From: Bolinopsis microptera
Lineage: Eukaryota > Ctenophora > Tentaculata > Lobata > Bolinopsidae
NCBI RefSeq assembly: GCF_026151205.1
Contig: NC_087081.1
Location: 15,738,837-15,802,836 of the forward strand
Reading direction: 5' to 3'
Length of the DNA: 64,000 bases
Below, piece by piece: positions 12,487 to 24,536 of this stretch. The notes under the pieces were generated by a model, which saw only the letters and a list, made by a program, of their open reading frames with translations, did not search any database and was not told the origin of the DNA. Position numbers and translations under genes: made by a program. Every line of letters starts with the position of its first letter. Within the stretch, counting starts at the first letter, position 1.

Positions 12487-13452
12487 CTGCATCAATGCTG
12501 CGCAGCGGGTGAGGATACAAAAGTGTTGTCACACGGGGCAGTGCTGCAGAGAGCTACCACCAGTCTCTGGTCGGATACAACTCGTCCTGGGATACTGACT
12601 ATGCAGATGATTTGGGCTAATCATGGACAACACAAGGACGGTTCCAGGAGACGATGATCTTTTTTGGCATGTATGCGCTCAGGCTGGCCTCAGAATCAAT
12701 GCGAAAGAAAACTGAGGTTATGGCCATCGGCTAGGATTCACATCACAGAGGCCATATAATGAAGCATCAACAGCGGACATTACATAGGAGACACGGCTAT
12801 CAGCAAGTAAGCAACTTCACTTAACTTGGTAGTTATATCAAGTGATGGGGACTATTGGGACCGGATTGTCTGCACGGATCCAGAAAGCCTAAGGCATTCA
12901 ATCAGCTCGGTAATATTTGGAAGAATCGCAATATCCAAAATACACCAAATACGGATATATGTTGAAGCGAATCTAACCAATATACTTTATGGGAGCGAAG
13001 TCTGGAAACATACTTCAAGCAAAACATACATCGCTTCGAAGTTTTTCATACACAAAACTGTTTGAGGAGAAGCTTCGAATTAAGTGGTTCCACGGGACGA
13101 GCATGTTCAAGAGTGGAGCGGGCAAGAGTATAAACCCGGTTATTATATACATCAGTGCCAACCGTCTTCGTGTTTGGACATGTTTCTGATGCCGGACAAC
13201 CAGGCTACCAAAGTCTATATTTGATTGGACAACATGCTCACGGCCGAAGATCACGTGGGCGGCCAAGAAAGAATGGCGAACTGTGTCCTAGAAGACGCCA
13301 GTAACATTCACAGGGATCCAGACATTTTTTTTTTTATTTCTGATAAGGTCCGTGAGTTTGGCCTGGAAACGAAAAGCACTGGTGAGATATGATACGAAAA
13401 GCCGGCAAGTCCTTGGTGGCAGGCACTCGAATGATTGTGGGAGACCTTATCA
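12487..13452 (+). pseudogene. Non-LTR retrotransposon reverse transcriptase remnant
   Basis: A YADD catalytic motif lies at 12,600-12,611 (TDYADDLG), followed by AGLRINAK and, after a one-base shift, KTEVMAIG. These are the C-box and the following beta-strand of a non-LTR reverse transcriptase. Further on are the NLYGSEVW-type stretch (about 12,980-13,010) and the C-terminal GRPRKNW-like region, shared with 1-353. Several frameshifts and stops interrupt the frame. The N-terminal endonuclease part was not seen. It is dead, but it identifies the element type. Confidence 0.8.
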
Positions 13453-13864
13453 AGTATCAAGTAAGTAAGTTAATCATGTACCTCGATAAAATGTAATAGA
13501 TAGGAGATGTTTTATTTTTGATATTTTAAATTAAATTGCATATTTTGCACCTCTAAGAGAAATAAAAACTCAGTTGTCAATGTAACTTTTTAAAACTATG
13601 GTCAATTTATACAAAAACAAAACAAATACATTTCTTTTAAGGACGATTATCATAAACATATGGTTTTTAAAGACTTGGTTAATTATAAGTATTGTATCAG
13701 TAATAGTATGTATAATAACAATAAGAATAAGGTTAACATCGCTTCTATAGCCGAAAAGAGAACTAACAACTCTTACAAGTTTTAAAGATTCGGTGAAGCC
13801 AATTTGATCTATAAAAGATACTTTAAATACTTTACAATTATACTCTAAATACCAAAAAACTAAT

Positions 13865-14125
13865 TCTGCGCTAATTCTGGAGCTGATCGTCTTTTGATCG
13901 GTCTTCTGGATCGTCTTTCTAAGCTGATCGTCTTATGGAGTGATCGTTCCAATCTTGCGCTGAACGTGTCATGGGAATCCTCACCGTTTACGGTGAATCT
14001 TCACGTCGGGCGTAATCCTGAGGAATCAGTGATAGGTCTTCCCATAGATGGGATCAGAGGCTGATAGCTGATCGTCTTCCAAAAACAACAAATTCTTCAC
14101 GTTTTCTCGGAGGATTTCAGCTGAT
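13865..14125 (+). repeat. Degenerate GATCGTCTTCTGG tandem repeat, duplicate
   Basis: Counterpart of 760-1,035 within the second copy of the long duplication. Confidence 0.55.
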
Positions 14126-15725
14126 AGTCTTCTTAAACTCTCGCGGGTTGAGTTGGCGTTATTCCATCAGCGACCAAAACCCGGGGTGGACACTGAATCA
14201 GAGCGATCAGTCCTAGCATAGTATGAAAACAAAATATTTCGTCATTGCTGCGGGACGGGTATGGTGTTTTTTTAAAGAGTATTGATAATAGGATACGATA
14301 CTGCGGGAGGGGGGGTCATGTTTTTTTTGTCGTCTTCTGTCGTGCGGGGACCCTTGATTTTCATGAAGGGAAAAAAATTAGGGCGGACCAAAAACGGAAC
14401 AAAAAGAACAAAAAATTTGTTGAAATTCTACATTTAAATATTCTTTTCTACACGATTAGACTAATGCTTATTCATATGTTATCAGTATTTTTAACATTCA
14501 GTCGAGAAATCACTGTCATGTTCGTTTTACCTTATGGAAGACTAATTTAGTCGAACATAAATTTAGTCAAAGTTTTGACTAAATTTTTCGGACGACTAAT
14601 TTTATAGAGACAAAAAATTTCAGTAGGCATATTAGCATATTGATTTATGCATAAAATATTATGAGCTTACATTGTCTCATAATTAATTATAATTCGGACA
14701 TCCACCGTCCCATTACTGCTGAAACTACTTTGTTGGGAGGAAAGACAATTGCGAAACTACGAAGCACAAAAATTGTAAACCAAAGTCCTTTGCACATTAG
14801 AGCATCTTCTTGGACATTACATTTGGTCAATTACATTTTTTAATCGATCCATCCCAATATGTTCTGTTGAATTCGGCTGAAGGATCATACGACAGAAACT
14901 ACGTGTACCGACAGAAATGGTAAAGTCCGATAATAGGTGAAAATTAAACCGAACAGCGTACTGAAGAACTTAGTGTGGTACAGAGTCACTGCTCTTGATC
15001 TGGTGTTAGTGAAAATTCATGAGTTATGCATTGCACGCTTATATCTGTAATGCTCAGACGGGTCATTACTAATTGATAAATAGCATTTTCTTGTACAAAT
15101 TAATTGTTTTATTTATGTATTGCAACGAATCATTTTCATCAATATGCCGCTAACGTTAAACTATCAAAGTCTGAACTTTATATGCGATACTCCGGGGGGA
15201 AGGGAGAAATATAGCTAAATAATGGAAAAATCGAATGATCGGATGGAAAATGTTCGATAAGTCGAAAAATGTGACCATAATTGTTTGTGAGCTAAATATT
15301 TGCGAAAATTTGTGACTTAAAATTATGGTAACCAAATTTATGTGAACCAAATTTGTTGGTCTATTCCTAAACTCCTAAGGTATATTGATTCTTGGTTGAT
15401 GAAAGTACATATTCTTATTCCCAACTGCAAGTCATGTAATGGAGGAGATATATGCATCATGGATTAACATTGCTGGGATATTAACTGATACTCTCCGAAA
15501 TTCTTTACTGTAAAATGTAATGGACCGTTTGACATTTTGCGTGAGCCTTTTTCGGTTATTTAGAACATGTCCTCTCATTATGAAGTTGTTCAAGGTTGAT
15601 TATTCATAGAGCTAAATACCGGTGACCGTTACATCAACAAATAAAATACCGTTTTTCTGTATTGCGCCAGTGGAATGAGTTAAATTTGATACTAGGATAG
15701 TGATACTATTACTGTTCCCTAACGA

Positions 15726-15833
15726 TTTTTATTCAATTGCATCGATTCGGTATTGTATTGTATCGAATTGGATTGGATTGTATCGAATTGTATCGATTTG
15801 TAGTGGCTTGTATCGAATTTGTATCAACCCCTG
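15726..15833 (+). repeat. TTGTATCGAAT-type tandem repeat, duplicate
   Basis: Counterpart of 2,594-2,702 within the second copy of the long duplication. Confidence 0.55.
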
Positions 15834-17370
15834 TGGGTATTATCAAAGTGTATATTATGATCTCTGGCATGGACAAAATAAATTATTTAATGGCGTCAAA
15901 AAAACATTATCAAGGAGAGCAAACTTGCTCTGAGGGGTTGATCTTCAGAAGTTTTATATATTACGGTCTATGGAAGGGACTGTTGTTCTTAAGGTTAACA
16001 CACTGTTGGTTTTCAGGGAATTGGTCATACTCATTGTTTGTCAATTAGCTGGATGAAGAATGTTTTGAGCAGGTATGTTTGTGTAAAAACTGCTGTCCTC
16101 AAGTCTCCTTGATCTGCAATATTAACAAGTGCCAGTTGAAAAAATACGGAAGATGTTGCCAATAAATCTACAGAGTATCGATAGAGATTCACAAACAAAG
16201 GGCGAACAAAAAAGTTCCAATCACATTCCACAAACTGTTACTCGAGGGGTTGCTTTAAACCAGTTAGTATGTTGTAACGCAGGACAAAATATTGTTCTAT
16301 ACACTGCTGTTTTGCTTACCCCGGACGCATTTCAGGTCTCTGTTCATGTTTATACGGTTCTAATAGATTGTTTAAAGATATAAAAAACTAAAAGTAGAAG
16401 GATTTATCTCAATTGAATTTAAGTTTACTTATTATACTTTAATTAATTTAAAAAGACTCTACATTATAACTCTGAATTTGGTTCTTATGCTTTACGTGCA
16501 GTATTTAGGATTATATAAATTCAATTTCCATATCTACTATTACATACAATTTATGGTCCGCGATCAGCCTGTCATTCCGCCTAAATCTCATTCCGCCTAA
16601 TCTCTATGATTATGATACAATAAATATAATAGCATGAGGCCCCAGGGACATGCTATAGGCTTAGCTATAAGTAAGATGCAGTTCTGACTATTATCTCTCA
16701 AGCGCGAGAATGCCCTTTTTGCTAAGTTGGCATGCCAACCAGATGTTTAAACGCACAATGTCACCTGACACCAGGGCCATACTACTCCATAAGATTTACT
16801 GTAGAGGTCAATGAGGGTACAGGGAGTCAAGAGGGTCAAGGGGTCAAAATTTCTTTTATAAGAAGCGATTTTGAGTTCAGAAAGCGTCAGTCAGAGGTTT
16901 GAGTTTGTATTGACTAATAGTTTATACTACTCACCTGTTCTAAGATTGTTTGGGCTATTCCCTCGGGGAAGGACAATAGTCTTAACTGGACAGGCTCTAG
17001 GAACAAATTGTAGTAACTCTCCGGAAGGAGAGGCTTTGATAATGTGATCGTGTTGCACTCTTCTTATAATAATTCATTAACTTAGCTATGAGTATACTCT
17101 GTCACAAACTTTGAATCATACTTAGTGACCGACTGCACTAGCGCTCTCTGAAACTTTTACAGTCATCTGCGTTATTTATTACTGAACTGGGGCTTAACCT
17201 CTGAAGGTCAAAGGGATCTTCTAGGCCCTCTATCTCTCAATTAAGAACTAGTCATCTATCTGAACCAACTAAAACCTTTGAGTAAATGACATAGATTTCT
17301 TAACCGTTACATATTTTATAGCAACTTTATTAGCAGATGTCACTTTAGCTCTTCATCTGAGTTCAGTTGT

Positions 17371-17648
17371 CAGTGGCGTTAACGTTGCATTTTAGCGACC
17401 CCGCCGAAAAATGCGCCTCCTGTTGGCGCCCCCTCTCCTTTTGGCCGCACCTCCCTAAAATGGACAAATTAGGTGTTTTGGAACAGATAGCGAAAAAAAA
17501 TCTCTAAAAAGTGTTGTTTCTAGGGAGAAAAACGTGCAGTAGGTTTTGCTAGTTAGTAGTACCTCAGTTAAGTTTTTCAAAATTTCCCCACATTAAAACG
17601 ATCGATTTTGCGCCAGCGGGGTCAGCGGGGCCCTTCGTTACGCCACTG
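17371..17648. mobile_element. Non-autonomous hAT-like MITE (copy 2)
   Basis: Ends CAGTGGCGTTAACG and CGTTACGCCACTG; this is the duplicate of 4,238-4,503 and shows the left end more completely. It was copied with the large segment rather than inserted separately, because the flanks match too. Confidence 0.5.
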
Positions 17649-17966
17649 ACCGTGCTACCCATTTCAGCAGATAGTCTGTTACAATTTGTGGAGACATTGC
17701 TAAATCAAAAGTTACCAATTATGTCTTCTAGAAATAGGGTACCGCACCGGACAAAATACGGACCAAAAATTGTAACTTTTGATTTAAATTTTCTCACAAC
17801 AGGATATCTGCAAGAAATGGTTTAATGACATGGTCCTTTCTCAACAGTAAAACTTTAAATCATCAGGTAGGTACAAAGATAAATCCTACACATTTTTTAA
17901 TAACATAAAAAATGGGATGAAAATCACTTTATTGTTTATTTATGAAAAATATCGTGTGTTGTACAA

Positions 17967-19899
17967 CTGTTATTAGATTAGAATCGAGCTAGTTCTAGCT
18001 CCTCTGATTCTTCTGAACCTTCCACGAGGACCAAATATCTCTTGATATTTACGGGTTAAACCCACTAGTCCGTAAAGAGGACAGTTAAAACCACTAGTTC
18101 GTAGTGAGGATAGTTAAACATCGGTTAAACTACCTTGTTTTAATTATAAACTTCGAACCTCTCCGAACATCGTAGGTTTAGCGTAGGGTCAAGGTTCTGC
18201 GATCTTAGTTTGTTCATTATTCCAAATTATCTGATTTTACCATCATACTATCTTTCACTTGAACTTCGAGATTCTATCTATTCTCCAAGCACGGTGATAA
18301 CAGATTGGCGACGTGGATAAAACGGCGACGAGAATAAAACATGGACGACACGAAGCCACAAAAAAAGAGATGCTCCTTGTCGAACAAGGTTAGCATTCAA
18401 ACTGTTACAGACCAGATGAGTCGTATTTCAATCATAGGTAAAACCTCGCCAGTTTGTACTTACGGGCGATAAACTTTCATCACTTTGCGATCGGTTTCTC
18501 GGAATACATAACATATAATGAATTTAAAGAAAAACCTTGACATGATATGCTATCCTTGGTCAGACAAATTAGAAACACACGCATCTGTGAAATCCGTAGA
18601 ATTGATGATGATGATAAGCACGATGCGGCTAAATCATGCGATGATTTTAAGAACGAATGCCATAAAATACGGTCGTAAGCCAAATGCAAATGCTCTTGCA
18701 AAAATTATATAATCTAAAGCAGAGAAGACGCCATGAATCCATTGACGATTTAATTATAGACTTGGTTCATAGCCCAGGAATCTATATTTTTTCTCCATCC
18801 GACCTTACAAGTCAAAAGTAGGAAGCTTTCTTACAAGGCCTTTAGGAAAACATTGCCATAAAAATAGGAATTGTCGAGGCAGAAATAACTTAACATATGA
18901 CAAGGCAGTAAGTTAGTGCACCAATCTACTCGAGGTTTATTATTGAAGATAACAAAATAATTCGGACGATACATAAATTAAAATTATCGTAATAGCAACG
19001 TGAATAGATCAGCGTCTGTCAGGCCATAGAGCAAGACATTAGATCGAGAAATAGATCATGAATCGTTACAGTTCTAGATCTAGTCAAATCAGTGAGTAAT
19101 ATTGATTCTGATAATTGCAGGAACCATTGAATCTCGGTTCCGAGATAAGAAAAAAATCTTCGTGATAGTTCTAGATCAAGCTCATACCCTGAATCTTTTC
19201 GTACAGATCAATATGAGATAGATATATCGATGGCCACGGGAACAACCCCGGACACCATATCTGCCCAGAACCTGTACTGCTGTGAGTCAACCAGGCCATC
19301 ATTCGCCCGATAACACTATCCTTTGACCGGCATAAACTAGCACGGAAGTAGACCCTACGAGCTAAAATGAAAGCTTATGTATATGAGAGGTTAGCAAGGG
19401 AATATCCCAGGGCTACTAGAAGGTCTACCTTTGATAGGTTTGATTATCGTAATGGACCACGTGACTCGTCATAAAAAGTACAAACAAGGAAAAGGAAAGT
19501 GATTACTTGATTACTGTTAATTCTGCAGATGTTGAGAGTTTACTAAACTAGCAACGAAGTCGTTATTGATCTATTTCTCGGATATTAAATTTTAGGTGTG
19601 CCCTGATCGCTGGGTACCTTTTAAACGGAATTAATCAGTTTAGATCATTATTAACGAAGGACTTGTTTTAATCATGATACTCTGTAGTTTTAGTACTTTA
19701 GCCAGTTAAACTTCTATTTTATATTTTTACACTTGTTTAAATAACCTTTTCTCGGCCACCCTCACTAACCGCCACCTTATTAATTAAGTATAAATAATGG
19801 CGTGTAGCTGGATTATTACAATTACAATTATATATTACAAGGTCAATTAATAAATGACTATTTCCCCGTTTTCGTAACAAAAAAAAAAAAATTCTTCCA
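17967..19899. other. Degenerate, possibly once-coding region
   Basis: Just past the duplication. A frame opens at about 18,342 with MDDTKPQKKRCSLSNK and soon stops. Fragments such as NTRICEIRRIDDDDKHD (near 18,570) and AREYPRATRRSTFDRFDY (near 19,393) look more protein-like than random but lie in different frames. They suggest an old retrotransposon or gene remnant that I cannot name. No terminal repeats were found. Confidence 0.3.
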
Positions 19900-19900
19900 G

Positions 19901-20199
19901 AGAAAGTAAGAGCCCGGACCCCACAGCAGTAACGAACGGAGAGGCCGCAACGATAGAAGAGGAAGCCGACAACAGAAAGCCCAGCAGAGTGACAGACCAG
20001 CAACAGAGACCGAAGGAGCAGCAGAGACAGAAGGCGCAGCAGAGACAGGAAGGAGCAGCAGAGAAGGAGCTCATAGGTGTAACTAGAGAGCGTCACCGTA
20101 ATGGAGACTGATAGCCCCGCTGACGGAGATAACCCCGCAGACGGAGAGAACCCCGCAGACGGAGATAGCCCCGCAAACGGAGAGATCCTTGGTTGTCAG
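19901..20199 (+). pseudogene. Q/E/R-rich open stretch followed by an 18-bp repeat frame
   Basis: After a polypyrimidine-AG (ATTCTTCCAG at about 19,891-19,900) a frame stays open for about 68 codons to a TGA near 20,108. It is rich in Gln, Glu and Arg (for example QQQRPKEQQRQKAQQRQ). A second, overlapping frame starts at ATG 20,100 and encodes four PADGDN-like repeats (18-bp units AACCCCGCAGACGGAGAT) before stopping at about 20,202. This may be one coding region split by a frameshift, or simple-sequence coincidence. No family was recognised. Confidence 0.3.
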
Positions 20200-20207
20200 T
20201 GAACGTA

Positions 20208-21089
20208 AACAAATCGGACTTGCTGCCAGCTAACAAAAGTGGTAAAGAAAGGACCTTTGAACGATTTAGCTAAATATCATGGTCATACTCCAATCACAGA
20301 AGAAAGCTGTCTCGAAAATGCATGGAAAGCGATCTCTGAAAAAACAATCAACTATCATAGTTATCAACACAGGTGCCCCCTGAGCAAGCGCAGGCTACGG
20401 AAGCTAGAGGCCATTATGGGCCGGCATGTGCACCTGGTGACCTGGGCACAAACCCCGCCTTCAAACTTCTTTAAACCGGGGTATCACCTTCTCGCCATGC
20501 TGGGCGGGAGAAAACGCCCCAAACATCCCTGTACCACGCATTCGCCGTCCATAGCGGACCAGAACGAGGTCAGGAAAAGATATCTTGGGTCTGGAACCCC
20601 AAAAACACTAATGGTAAGGACTGACGACACCATAGAAGCGGGTAACTATTTCCACTTGCATTGGTGGGACCGCCAACAGCAGGTGGGATGTAAGTCCTTT
20701 GTGACATATCCCTACATCAAAGTATTTGTCCTTTGTGACATATACCTTATCAAAATAACTTTAGTACTTTGAGAAATATATTTATTATATTAATCATCTT
20801 TTTATTTCACTGTTACTTTGAAAATATTTCACTATTAATTTTACTACCCTTGGCTTGACAGTTATCAAAAAAATGCGTCTATTCATTTCTTGAAAAATAA
20901 AAACCCAAAAACAACATTCAGGGATTCGTTTCTGTTTCAGGGGACGAGATCTCTTTCGTGTTGGGGTAGCCAGTGTTCCTCAAAAAGATCGACAACATGG
21001 TTAACGCAGGAGCTTCTCTAGATGACGCTGTGAGTTACATGGGTATCACATCAGAGAAATACAAAAGATACCAGAAGTACCTGCAATGA
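20208..21089 (+). pseudogene. Unidentified two-exon coding candidate with an internal TAG
   Basis: A frame open from about 20,208 runs to a good donor (GGGAT|GTAAGT, exon end 20,689). It encodes stretches such as RKLEAIMGRHVHLVTWAQ and GNYFHLHWWDRQQQ. A matching acceptor (TTTCTGTTTCAG) ends at 20,940. Joining in phase continues the frame as DEISFVLG, meets TAG at 20,967-20,969, then runs on in the same frame through KKIDNMVNAGASLDDAV to a TGA at 21,087-21,089. The 251-bp intron and matching phase support real splicing in the past. There is no ATG at the 5' end. I do not recognise the family; a transposon protein or a single-base pseudogene are both possible. Confidence 0.4.
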
Positions 21090-21282
21090 ATCTGAATTAT
21101 TTTAATACTTTATTGCTCCAGGGTGACAGTTACTGATTTAAAGTTATGTCGATATTGTATGAACTTATTTACAACTTATTGATTTCTCGAAATATGTTTT
21201 TAATTCGCAAATCAATGTGAACTAATCATCAAAATCATGGAATAATTGGATCAAAATTCTGATATAAGTTTTGTCACTATAC

Positions 21283-21443
21283 TGCCGTGGCACTGCCGTG
21301 GCACTGCCGTGGCACTGCCGCGGCACTGCCGCGGCACTGCCGCCGCACTGCCTCCGCACTGCCGCCGTACTGCCGCCGTACTGCCGCCGTACTGCCGCCG
21401 TGCTGCCGCCGTACTGCCGCCGTACTGCCGCCGTACTGCCGTC
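21283..21443. repeat. 11-bp minisatellite (CACTGCCGTGG / TACTGCCGCCG)
   Basis: About fourteen 11-bp units in order: three of CACTGCCGTGG type, then CGCGG, then CCGCCG variants, ending with GTCGG. Because 11 is not a multiple of 3, both strands are open in several frames and give repetitive Ala/Pro/Arg or Gly/Ser/Val translations that are not genes. Confidence 0.9.
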
Positions 21444-21499
21444 GGTACACTGATGTATGACCAAAGATGCATATCACAAAACACGCAAACAAAAATGTT

Positions 21500-21835
21500 T
21501 ATAATCTATATTATCTCTATTATAATTCAAAGAATTATTTCTGTAGAATGTATGTATGTACGACCGCCCACGTGCAATCAGACGAGAAATAGGAATTTAG
21601 GTAACAACCAAAAGGTTCCATAGCAACGGTGTTTTAATGCACACATGCACGTGCAAAGATTGTTTTAACGTCATTCTGATCGGTATTGTGGTAATTACGT
21701 TGTGTTTAAAGTGTTTTATATTTAAATAGGCTGTATCTTCGGTTGGGATGGATATTTTTTGATGCGATAAATTTTTTTTTCAAAGAATACTACTAGCTTC
21801 GTCCCTGTTACCACGGGCCTTCTAGTAATATATAA
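21500..21835 (-). repeat. 'CCCGTGG' dispersed repeat, single inverted copy
   Basis: Minus-strand match to the ~305-bp tandem units at 43,690-44,650: CTAGAAGGCCCGTGG at the high-coordinate end, then AAAATGACGTTAAAAC-like and GCACGTGC-like words, ending by TACGACCGCCCACGTGC. It also provides the uninterrupted version of the site that holds the mariner element at 52,266. Confidence 0.75.
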
Positions 21836-22473
21836 ATTTCTATAGAACTTTCAAATTTCTATAAAACTGATAAACCTATAATCTATAAGTATATATCACA
21901 ATGCTGGCAAGCATAACCGTTGCCCTTATATTCACAACACTATTTACCCCCTATACTATTATATCCACCAGCGGGCTATATTTTGTCATCTGAGCACTCG
22001 TAGCCCGATGTTACAAGACACAGTGCGCGTCCAGCCCGCTTAAAATACAGCACGCGAGCAGACGACACTTAACGTGACAAGTAACAATACAGCCAATATA
22101 GCCCGCATGAAATTTGTCCAGTAGCGATATATTTTTGTGTCCGGTAGGGCTGATGATACATCTCGTGAGCAGATGACATGAAATCTGAACACTGAACAGT
22201 GTGATTGATCCACACTTACACACTACACTGACACAGTACACTTTAATAGTTCCCACGGCAATATGTGGATGTAAAGTATCAACTCTGAACTATAGCTCTG
22301 AGCTCACCTTATATCACGCAGGTACGTTGCCATGATTGGCTCATAATTAACACGTGACACACTGTTACTATGGTTACCAAATTTCTGTATCAATAATTGT
22401 TTTGTGTTTACCATTTTCAGTTCACTATTTCAGTTGATAAACCTTGAAATTTAGGCCGACATTTTACGTGTTA

Positions 22474-22481
22474 TTCTATTG
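22474..22481 (+). repeat. 8-bp target duplication TTCTATTG, left
   Basis: Identical to 26,347-26,354. The uninterrupted relative at 34,737-34,744 has this octamer once. Confidence 0.9.
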
Positions 22482-22491
22482 GGCACTATCC

Positions 22492-22860
22492 GTCGCGGAG
22501 TAGAGTCCGCGGCGGAGCCGCCGGACTCCGAGCGGACTCCGGCGGTGCTCCGCCAAAATGTATTTACACTGGACTCGAGTACATTTTGGCGGACTCCGAG
22601 CGGAGCCGAGCGGACTCCGAGCGGACTTTAAAGTCCGCCGCGGACTCCGAGCGGCTCCGCGGCGGCTCGGCGGAGTGTCCGCCGCGGACTAAGCCACTAG
22701 GCGGACTCCGGTCCGCCACGGACTCCGGCGGAGTGCTTGGCGGACTCCGCCGGACCTCTCCACCAGACTTGAATCCGGCGGAGCTTGGACTCCGCTCGGA
22801 GTCCGCCGGACTCCAACAGAGTCCACTGACTTCCGACTTCCGACTTCCGACCCTCGGCTA
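22492..22860 (+). repeat. GC-rich 9-bp array in left foldback arm
   Basis: Irregular array of CGGACTCCG, GGAGTCCGC and GGCGGAGCC words. The long open frames on both strands are composition effects. The mirror array is at about 25,950-26,335, and a truncated one at about 40,690-40,887. Confidence 0.85.
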
Positions 22861-23949
22861 AATTTGTCACGTGACATACAACATAGCCAATAGCATTTTG
22901 CGATATTGTGGTCAGATGAAAAGGTCGCTAGTGATAAACCTTAACCATTACCCTCACAATGTCAATAGTGTACAACTCTAGTCCTAACTTTGACCCTATA
23001 ATGTATAAACGTTGACCCTAACCCTCCACCAAACCGCCAGCAGCGAAATATCAATGTCATTGACTGGTCACGTGACCAAAACAATTTTTGTTATCTCATA
23101 TAGGGAAGCGTTTTTAGTTTTACCCTACACGTTGCATGTGGCGTCATTCGGCCGGATCCCAGCAAGCAAAAATACGTCGACCATCACAGGACGACGCCAG
23201 CACTCTCTACGCTCGTCGAGCTCCGATCGTCCTGTGACGAAGTAAGGACGAAGCCTGAGGTCCTCAGGTAACATCGACCACCGATTGAAAATTTAGAGAT
23301 TTTTTGACATAAAGGTCAAATGTAAAACTAAAATCTTGATGTTAATTGATTGACGACGTCAATTTTTGAGCACAGCGCGAGCGCATGCGGAAAAGGACCG
23401 CGTAGCTAGTCAAGATGTTGATAAATATTTAGCTTGTGGCGCGATGTGTTGCTCTAAGTCTAACTATAGCCCTCTCGCTTGCAGTAGCGCGCGACCGCCG
23501 GAGGCGGAAATGACCTGGTTAGCTAGGTAAACGCGATGTGCCTTGTAGGATGAAATCCTACTGTACTAGCTGACGCCACTCGCAGCTGTGCTGCTCGCTG
23601 TACGTCAGCGATCGAAATTTATACGCGTATCACCCGTTAAGATGTGCCACCCGACGTGCCACACAATTTTTCTCGTTGCTCGTCGCACGTCGACGAACAA
23701 CGAAGCTCGTTGCGACGCGCAATGAGCTGCCAGGCTAGGACATCGTCCTGGTCCAACAAATTTTGTCGAGCGATTTTCTCCAAAAATTTAATGAGGGCGC
23801 CGACTTCCACTCTGGCTAGGTTTCTTGTTACCCAGCGCGCGTTCCTTAATGGGATGAGGTAAAATTAGGTAAAAAGAATCCACTGACTTGGCCAGGGTGC
23901 TTTCATAAAACTCTATTACTAGCTTGGCGTTGTAGGATTATATTTATAT

Positions 23950-24536
23950 TAGGGGGTGCACGATAAAAATAAACAATGGTAAAATTTTTTTACCATTGTT
24001 TTCTAGAGACTGTGAGAATTTTCACAATACCAAATTTGTCATACCTTTTGGAAAGATCAGTGAGTTTCGCCTAGGTGCCATATTTGATGGTGCGCGGCTT
24101 TTGGAGCAAAAGTAGCTGTAAAAGTTGCGTAATTTGACCAAATTCGTCCAAATTTGACCATTTTTGTCGTATTATTCGGATTTATCATCAGTTCCTTAAA
24201 TGAGATCATTCTGGAAATTGGCGACGACCTTCCAATAGGGCTTTCACAACTGTCCGAAAAATTTGGTGGATATCAGAGTTGATAAAGTGATCAAAATGGG
24301 GCAAAATACGCTGCTTTTAGCTGTAACATAATGTCTGATGGTTGGATATGCTTTAAACTTTTCGGACACTTTCCTTGTAAGTCTATGAGTAAGCTTACCA
24401 ATTTTTGTCGCAATTGGAGGTCGGAAAGGATACTAAATATCTATTTGTTTGAAGAAAATTGTGCTGGCCGAAATTAGCGCTAAAAAACCATCCTACAGTC
24501 GGCACGCGCGGCTCACTGTCGATGGCGCACTACCTA
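23950..24536 (+). mobile_element. MITE-like family 'RB', copy 4, in the foldback centre
   Basis: Starts TAGGGGGTGCACGAT and ends GATGGCGCACTACCTA. It is the cleanest copy of the family. Flanks TTATAT and ATTATAT could be a short target duplication. It lies in the central spacer between the two foldback arms. Confidence 0.7.

Larger units (their letters stand above)
13106..17966 (+). repeat. Copy 2 of the 4.8-kb duplicated segment
   Basis: Pairs with 1-4,818 along its full length. All embedded repeats occur in the same order: retrotransposon tail, GATCGTCTTCTGG repeat, TTGTATCGAAT repeat and hAT-like element. Differences are dominated by short indels. Confidence 0.9.

Noticed and set aside
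21246-21623. CRISPR-like array at the 11-bp minisatellite
   Set aside because: Units are contiguous without spacers, and the window is eukaryotic.
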